Of a stretch of 39,847 nt of DNA, positions 35,037-39,847 are shown one piece after another; position 1 is the stretch's first letter, and each line of letters starts with the position of its first letter. Where the stretch lies: positions 1 through 39,847 of the forward strand of contig JAKQEA010000207.1 in NCBI GenBank assembly GCA_029558715.1, in the 5' to 3' direction. The position numbers and the translations under genes are program-made. The notes under the pieces were generated by a model. That model saw nothing but the letters and a program-made list of their open reading frames with translations, had not been told where the DNA came from and did not search any database. The DNA comes from Bacteroidota bacterium (GTDB taxonomy: Bacteria > Bacteroidota > Bacteroidia > Chitinophagales > Chitinophagaceae).

Positions 35037-35900
35037 TCATTTTATAAGGGAAATACAGGTTGCAAGGCTTGATTTCCAGTCTTTCAGCCGAAGGCCAAAG
35101 ACTGCCTGGATTTTTGTTTTATCTAATACTGAATACGCTGGTCTTTTTGCCGGTGTTGGATACCGGGAAGTTGGAATAGGTTTTACAGAACAGTTACTGC
35201 CGGACAATTCCTTTATTGCCACAGCAAAATCATACCAGCTGATAATCCCCTCATTGCTGTAATGATATATCCCCGGATGCCATTTACCTGATGAGATAAT
35301 CTGGAGGATAGCATCAGCGAGGTCGGCAGCATATGTGGGAGAACCCACCTGGTCATTCACTACATTCAATTCTTCTCTTTCGCTCATTAATTTGATCATG
35401 GTCTTCACAAAATTTTTCCCAAATTCAGAGTACACCCATGAAGTGCGGATGATGACAGCCTCCGGGTTGAATTGCAAGGCTTCTTTCTCTCCTTTCAATT
35501 TGGAAGCACCATATACTGATTGCGGGTTTACCGGTGAATCTTCTGTATAGGGTGTGGTAGCGGTACCATCAAATACATAATCAGTGGAAATATGAATGAA
35601 ACGGGTTTGGTATTCCTTACAAACAGCGGCCAGGACTCCTACCGCTTCTGCATTTACCTGGAAAGCCAGCTCCTTTTCCGATTCGGCTTTATCAACAGCG
35701 GTATAGGCAGCACAGTTGATCAGGTATTGAGGATGATACCCTTTAAAAAAATTGCGTACCAGCTCGAAATGATGAATAGGCAGATCTTCTCTTGATAAAA
35801 AAATAAAATCAAACCGGGGAAAAGAAGCTTCCAGTTGTTTAAGCTCTTTGCCTAATTGTCCATTAGAACCTGTAACAAGTATTTTTGGTTTCATTGTCAT
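35037..35900 (-). CDS. rmlD: dTDP-4-dehydrorhamnose reductase
   Basis: It makes dTDP-L-rhamnose from the 4-keto sugar with NAD(P)H, the last step of the pathway. The 287 residues have the Rossmann motif TGSNGQLGKEL, NCAAYTAVDKAE, STDYVFDG and the active-site pattern Tyr-x3-Lys in VYGASKLKGE. The ATG at 35900 shares one base with the rmlC stop (TGATG), which supports coupled translation; a second ATG at 35894 is in frame. It closes the polysaccharide operon and meets the tRNA-Gln terminator tail to tail. Confidence 0.94.
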   Translation of the reverse strand: MTMKPKILVTGSNGQLGKELKQLEASFPRFDFIFLSREDLPIHHFELVRNFFKGYHPQYLINCAAYTAVDKAESEKELAFQVNAEAVGVLAAVCKEYQTRFIHISTDYVFDGTATTPYTEDSPVNPQSVYGASKLKGEKEALQFNPEAVIIRTSWVYSEFGKNFVKTMIKLMSEREELNVVNDQVGSPTYAADLADAILQIISSGKWHPGIYHYSNEGIISWYDFAVAIKELSGSNCSVKPIPTSRYPTPAKRPAYSVLDKTKIQAVFGLRLKDWKSSLATCISLIK

Positions 35901-36460
35901 CAGCCGGCGAATACAAAACTATTTCTACAATCTGCCAGTGTGGGCAACACCTTATCCTTATCAGAAACAATAGCTTCTTCTGCCGGTATTTTCCAGTCAA
36001 TACTCAACTCAGGATCATTATAGATAATACCGCCTTCACTTTCCTTATTATAAAAACCATCGCACTTATATAATACTTCTGCCCTCTTACTTAACACAGA
36101 AAACCCATGTGCAAACCCTTTGGGAATCAGCAACTGTCTCTTATTTTTTGCAGACAATACCTTGCTAAAACTTTTTCCATAGGTCGGCGATCCTTTACGG
36201 ATATCCACCACTACATCCAGTATCTTCCCCCTGAGGGCCCTTACCAGTTTGGTCTGGTCATGTGGTGGAAGCTGGTAATGTAATCCCCTTATCACTCCGT
36301 AGCATGATGACGACTGGTTATCCTGCACCCAGTGAATATTAATTCCCTGTTGCTGAAAAGTTTTCTCACTATAGGATTCAAAGAAATAACCACGACTATC
36401 TTCAAACACTGCAGGCTCATACACAAAAAGTCCGGGAAAGTCTGTTTTAATGAATGGCAT
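35900..36460 (-). CDS. rmlC: dTDP-4-dehydrorhamnose 3,5-epimerase
   Basis: It epimerises dTDP-4-keto-6-deoxyglucose at C3 and C5 ahead of RmlD. The 186 residues form the expected cupin, with FEDSRGYFFESY, the catalytic His region GVIRGLHYQLPP, LVRALRGKILDVVVDIR and IPKGFAHGF. It starts 1 base after the stop of the dehydrogenase gene. The genes for the first two steps, rmlA and rmlB, are not in the window. Confidence 0.95.
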   Translation of the reverse strand: MPFIKTDFPGLFVYEPAVFEDSRGYFFESYSEKTFQQQGINIHWVQDNQSSSCYGVIRGLHYQLPPHDQTKLVRALRGKILDVVVDIRKGSPTYGKSFSKVLSAKNKRQLLIPKGFAHGFSVLSKRAEVLYKCDGFYNKESEGGIIYNDPELSIDWKIPAEEAIVSDKDKVLPTLADCRNSFVFAG

Positions 36461-36461
36461 A

Positions 36462-37751
36462 TTACAAGCTCCAGTAGGTTCTGTTAGTAATTTTGTTTCT
36501 GTAAATACCTTTCAGATCGGCTACCATGGCATGTGGTTTAGTGATACTGGCAAAATAGCTCTCATCAAGATCTTTATATTGCTTATGCGGGACCGGGATA
36601 ATGACCGCATCATAATCATTCGCTATTTTCTCCACCAGCCCGAATCCATACTCATGTTCCAGTTCTTTTGAATCAGCATGTGGGTCTTCAACATCCACAT
36701 TTACATAAAACTCCTTTAATGCATTTATTACATCACTGACTTTTGAATTACGAATATCACTAACATCCTCCTTAAAGGTGGCACCCTTGATAAGTACTTT
36801 CGCTGATTTAACATCACCACTATTCCTGATAATATGCTGGATTACTTTTTTAGCTACATATTTCCCCATATTATCATTGATGCTTCTTCCTGATAATATC
36901 ACTTCTGAATGATAGCCCAGTTCTTTTGCCTTATACGTAAGATAATAAGGATCCACACCAATACAATGACCTCCCACCAGGCCGGGTTGAAATTTTAGAA
37001 AATTCCATTTTGTGCCTGCTGCTTCCAATACTTCATAGGTATTGATATTCATTCTGTCGAAGATCAGCGACAGTTCATTCATCAAGGCAATGTTGAGATC
37101 CCTTTGTGTATTCTCAATAATCTTGGCAGCTTCGGCCACTTTGATTGATGAAGCCCGGTGTACTCCGGCTTTTACCACTAACTCATATGTTTTTGCTATT
37201 TCGCCCAGCGATTCAGCATCACAACCCGACACAACTTTTACAATCGTCGCCAGGGTATGATTTTTATCCCCGGGATTGATCCGCTCAGGTGAATAACCCA
37301 GCTTAAAATCAGTAACATTCTTTAAACCAGATAATTTTTCAATGATAGGTAAGCAATCTTCCTCTGTACATCCGGGATAAACAGTTGATTCAAAAACAAC
37401 ATAATCTCCCTTTTTTACAACCTTTCCTACTGTTTCAGAAGCTCTTTGCACCGGTGTAAGGTCGGGAACATTATGATCATCAACGGGAGTAGGGACAGCT
37501 ACGATAAAGAATTTTGCTTCCCGCAATACATCCAATGAATCTGTAAAAGTTATATCGCAATGCTCAAAAGCCTCTTTTTCCAATTCATTACTTGGGTCGA
37601 TGCCATTTTTCATCATGTCAATCCGCTTTGCACTTATGTCAAAACCGATAACAGATATTTTGCGTGCAAATTCTAATGCGATCGGAAGCCCTACATAGCC
37701 TAACCCGATGACGGCCAGTTTTGCTTTTTTGTCAATTAGTTCCTGGTACAT
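36462..37751 (-). CDS. UDP-N-acetylhexosamine 6-dehydrogenase (WbpO/TviB-like)
   Basis: The enzyme oxidises the C6 hydroxyl of a UDP-HexNAc to a uronic acid with two NAD+, giving a precursor of acidic capsule or O-antigen sugars. The 429 residues have the NAD site GLGYVG at 16-21, FESTVYPGCTEE, the YSPERINPGDK motif, IKVAEAAKIIENTQRD and the catalytic Cys263 in GLVGGHCIGVDPYY. These features place it near WbpO/TviB (UDP-GlcNAc or UDP-GalNAc) rather than the UDP-glucose enzyme. The choice between the two substrates cannot be made here. It follows the aminotransferase gene by 41 bases. Confidence 0.9.
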   Translation of the reverse strand: MYQELIDKKAKLAVIGLGYVGLPIALEFARKISVIGFDISAKRIDMMKNGIDPSNELEKEAFEHCDITFTDSLDVLREAKFFIVAVPTPVDDHNVPDLTPVQRASETVGKVVKKGDYVVFESTVYPGCTEEDCLPIIEKLSGLKNVTDFKLGYSPERINPGDKNHTLATIVKVVSGCDAESLGEIAKTYELVVKAGVHRASSIKVAEAAKIIENTQRDLNIALMNELSLIFDRMNINTYEVLEAAGTKWNFLKFQPGLVGGHCIGVDPYYLTYKAKELGYHSEVILSGRSINDNMGKYVAKKVIQHIIRNSGDVKSAKVLIKGATFKEDVSDIRNSKVSDVINALKEFYVNVDVEDPHADSKELEHEYGFGLVEKIANDYDAVIIPVPHKQYKDLDESYFASITKPHAMVADLKGIYRNKITNRTYWSL

Positions 37752-37792
37752 TTTTCATTAAGGTTTAATAGATTAGTAAATACTTGGTTTAT

Positions 37793-38923
37793 TTATTTAT
37801 TTATATACTCCAGTACTTTAGAGGTAATAAATAATAATTGTTCTTCATCCATTTCTGTGTGAATCGGCAAAGAGATAACTCTCTCTGTAAGCCAGTCTGT
37901 TACCGGCAGTACCTGCGAAGCAGCATTAAATTGAGCAAACATTTTTTGTTTATGCCCCGGCACCGGGTAGTAAATCATAGAAGGTACCTGTTGCTCTGCC
38001 AGAAACTGGTTTAGTCCGTCACGATCCACCCCTTCCAATAATAAAGTATACTGATGAAAAACATGGTGCGAATAAGGTGCCCGATAAGGTGTTTGTATCT
38101 TTTTATTTCCTGCAAAAGCCTTATCATAATAATCTGCTACCTTCCTCCTTGCCACAATATACTCATCCAGGTGTTTTAGTTTAATATCCAGGATTACCGC
38201 CTGTATAGTATCGAGCCTGCTATTGCATCCCACCACATCATGATAATACCTTTTACTTTGACCATGATTGGCTGTCATTTTTAGCTTCACGGCCAGTTCA
38301 TCATCATTGGTAAAGATGGCGCCACCATCACCAAAAGCCCCTAAATTTTTAGAAGGATAGAAGGAAGTGCAGCCAATATGACCAATTGTGCCTGTTTTCT
38401 TTTTTGAACCATCGGTAAAAGTATAATCACATCCGATAGCCTGTGCATTATCTTCTATCACATACAGGTTATGTTTTTTGGCAATTGCCATAATCTCTTC
38501 CATTTTCGCTGCATGCCCATAGAGGTGAACTGGAACAATGGCCTTTGTTTTAGATGTGATTGCTTTTTCAATAGCAACCGGGTCAATACAAAAAGTTTTA
38601 GAATCTACCTCCACAAATACAGGTTTCAGCTTAAGCAATGCGATTACTTCTGTGGTGGCTATATAAGTAAAGGATGGAGTAATAACTTCATCCCCGGGTT
38701 GCAAACCCAACGCCATCATAGCGATCTGTAACGCATCGGTTCCGTTAGCGCAGGGAATAGTATGTTTTACACCCAGGTATAATGACAGGTTATTGGCAAA
38801 ATCCTGAACTGGTTTGCCGTTAATAAAAGCCGAACTTTCCATTACATCGATTACGGCTTTATCTACTTCATCTTTAATATTATGATACTGGGTCCGGGTA
38901 TCAACCATTTGAATTGATCTCAT
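37793..38923 (-). CDS. DegT/DnrJ/EryC1-family sugar aminotransferase
   Basis: These PLP enzymes put an amino group on a keto-sugar nucleotide. The 376 residues show CANGTDALQIAM, ITPSFTYIATTEVI, the ring-binding VIEDNAQAIG (Asp158) and the Schiff-base Lys192 in SFYPSKNLGAFGDGGAI. The gene leads the operon with the UDP-HexNAc dehydrogenase and rmlC-rmlD. A 3-amino uronic acid (WbpE-like) or another amino sugar is likely. The stop lies in a (TTTA)4 run, so slippage there could change only the tail. Confidence 0.9.
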   Translation of the reverse strand: MRSIQMVDTRTQYHNIKDEVDKAVIDVMESSAFINGKPVQDFANNLSLYLGVKHTIPCANGTDALQIAMMALGLQPGDEVITPSFTYIATTEVIALLKLKPVFVEVDSKTFCIDPVAIEKAITSKTKAIVPVHLYGHAAKMEEIMAIAKKHNLYVIEDNAQAIGCDYTFTDGSKKKTGTIGHIGCTSFYPSKNLGAFGDGGAIFTNDDELAVKLKMTANHGQSKRYYHDVVGCNSRLDTIQAVILDIKLKHLDEYIVARRKVADYYDKAFAGNKKIQTPYRAPYSHHVFHQYTLLLEGVDRDGLNQFLAEQQVPSMIYYPVPGHKQKMFAQFNAASQVLPVTDWLTERVISLPIHTEMDEEQLLFITSKVLEYINK

Positions 38924-38952
38924 AGATGGGGTTTAGGTTCGCTAAAGTGCCG

Positions 38953-38960
38953 CAAAAATA
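38953..38960 (-). promoter_or_regulatory. -7 box of the polysaccharide operon
   Basis: The minus strand reads TATTTTTG, a full TAnnTTTG match, 29 bases before the DegT-family ATG. It lies 31 bases from the opposing kdtA box, so the two promoters are back to back. Confidence 0.55.
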
Positions 38961-38991
38961 GTAAAATAAGGCTAGTTTGCACTATTGCCCT

Positions 38992-38999
38992 TACTTTTG
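38992..38999 (+). promoter_or_regulatory. -7 box of kdtA
   Basis: TACTTTTG is a full TAnnTTTG match. A transcript from here would begin a little upstream of the TTG at 39022 chosen as the kdtA start, and after the other possible TTG at 38977. Confidence 0.5.
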
Positions 39000-39021
39000 T
39001 TATCAATTCAATTACAACGGT

Positions 39022-39847
39022 TTGGCTATCTTTTTTTATAATATATTTCTTTGGCTGTTCCAGGCTGGTGTACATATAGCCTCCTTCTCCAATCAAAAGG
39101 CCAATAAATGGGTGAAAGGGAGGAAAAATATTTTCAGCAGGCTTGAACAAGCTATACCGGTTAATGAAAAAATAATCTGGATGCACTGTGCTTCCCTGGG
39201 AGAATTCGAACAAGGAAGACCGTTGCTTGAAAAAATTAAACGCCAATACCCGGCTTACAAAATCCTCCTTACTTTCTTCTCTCCTTCCGGGTATGAAATA
39301 CAAAAGAATTATCAAGGTGTCGATTGGGTATTTTACTTACCTATGGATGGTCCTAACAATGCCAGGCGGTTTCTTGAAATAGTGCATCCTTCACTGGTAA
39401 TTTTTATAAAATATGAATTATGGCACTACTATCTTAAAAAGATAAAATACAGGAAAATCCCCCTGCTGCTCGTGTCCGCATTATTCAGAAAAGATATGCC
39501 TTTCTTTAAGTGGTATGGGGGAATACTACGAAAGATGCTGTCAAGATTTGATCAGATCTTTGTGCAAACCAAAGAATCAAAAGAGCTGATGAATAGCATC
39601 GGCCTGTCACACATTTGTACTGTTTCAGGCGATACCCGTTTTGACAGGGTAATTGAGATCGCAGAAAAATTTGAACCCATACCCGGTATCAGTGAATTTA
39701 TCGGAAATAACAAAGCCATTATTGCCGGCAGTACCTGGCCTGAAGATGAAGAAGTTTTGCATAACGCCTTTTCGGCAATGAATGATCCTTCACTAAGCCT
39801 TATTATTGCCCCGCATGAAATAAATGAAAATCACCTGGAATATCTCA
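39022..39847 (+). CDS. kdtA: 3-deoxy-D-manno-octulosonic acid (Kdo) transferase, 3' part missing at the window edge
   Basis: It adds Kdo to lipid A precursors at the inner membrane. The 275 visible residues start with a membrane anchor (AIFFYNIFLWLFQAGVHIA) and then WVKGRKNIFSRL. The GT-B N-domain has WMHCASLGEFEQGRPLLEKI (with the catalytic Glu), LTFFSPSGYE, YLPMDGPNNARRFL and FIKYELWHYYL. The start of the C-domain appears with AGSTWPEDEE and APHEI. The frame opens after a stop at 38962 and has no ATG before residue 54, so TTG at 39022 is the best start. It fits the family N-terminus and lies just after a -7 box. The gene runs off the right edge. Confidence 0.93.
   Translation, partial: MAIFFYNIFLWLFQAGVHIASFSNQKANKWVKGRKNIFSRLEQAIPVNEKIIWMHCASLGEFEQGRPLLEKIKRQYPAYKILLTFFSPSGYEIQKNYQGVDWVFYLPMDGPNNARRFLEIVHPSLVIFIKYELWHYYLKKIKYRKIPLLLVSALFRKDMPFFKWYGGILRKMLSRFDQIFVQTKESKELMNSIGLSHICTVSGDTRFDRVIEIAEKFEPIPGISEFIGNNKAIIAGSTWPEDEEVLHNAFSAMNDPSLSLIIAPHEINENHLEYL

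Noticed and set aside
37789-37804. (TTTA)4 run at the DegT-family stop codon as a phase-variation tract
   Set aside because: It lies at the very end of the gene, so slippage would only change the tail; four units are too few for strong instability.
38920-39315. 131-codon open frame on the minus strand opposite kdtA
   Set aside because: It is a shadow of the clear KdtA reading frame and includes the divergent promoter region.

Overview
The window looks like the chromosome of a Bacteroidota bacterium, most likely of the Chitinophagaceae or a near relative. The evidence is AT-rich DNA; repeated -7 boxes of the form TAnnTTTG, in the better cases with TTG or TTTG about 17-21 bases upstream; almost no Shine-Dalgarno sequences except a perfect one on rpsU; a type IX secretion sortase/porin-like pair; and a cyanophycin locus. 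I placed it by protein and promoter style, not by a database search.

Region 1 (1-4321, all minus) is translation housekeeping. In the direction of transcription it reads rpsU, xerC, hpf, then a tRNA operon Thr(TGT)-Tyr-Gly-Thr(GGT)-tuf-Trp-secE-nusG, with nusG running off the left edge. The tRNA-tuf operon has its own strong promoter just behind the hpf terminator. A 16-bp hairpin sits between tuf and tRNA-Trp.

Region 2 (4419-13585, plus) starts with ribE and continues with a run of seven envelope genes: an acyltransferase, a polyprenyl-type family 2 glycosyltransferase, a methyltransferase, a fatty-acid-desaturase-like membrane protein, a Zn-ribbon methyltransferase with a forced TTG start, and two large GT-C-like membrane proteins. 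Close spacing and overlaps suggest one pathway, probably a modified glycolipid or lipid-linked glycan. This is the best candidate in the window for an undescribed system.

Region 3 (13575-22599, minus) holds the Hsp70 chaperone HscA behind a FkbM-like methyltransferase, then a 1698-residue C25-type sortase (PorU2-like) with its PorV-family partner.

Region 4 (22839-26793) contains tyrS, a secreted or membrane-anchored SGNH hydrolase and a lipoprotein S9 peptidase.

Region 5 (26938-34861) is a cyanophycin locus. Cyanophycinase, an amino-acid permease, a secreted vWA-like protein and a Tat-exported class V aminotransferase are on the minus strand, and cyanophycin synthetase is divergent on the plus strand. 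A single tRNA-Gln gene with its own promoter and terminator follows.

Region 6 (35037-39847) is a minus-strand surface-polysaccharide operon (DegT aminotransferase, UDP-HexNAc dehydrogenase, rmlC, rmlD). It diverges from the Kdo transferase gene kdtA, which has a probable TTG start and runs off the right edge.

No CRISPR array, insertion sequence, rRNA gene or prophage was seen. No gene-free stretch exceeds 300 bases; the longest, 22600-22838, holds divergent promoter-like boxes and a 12-bp palindrome.
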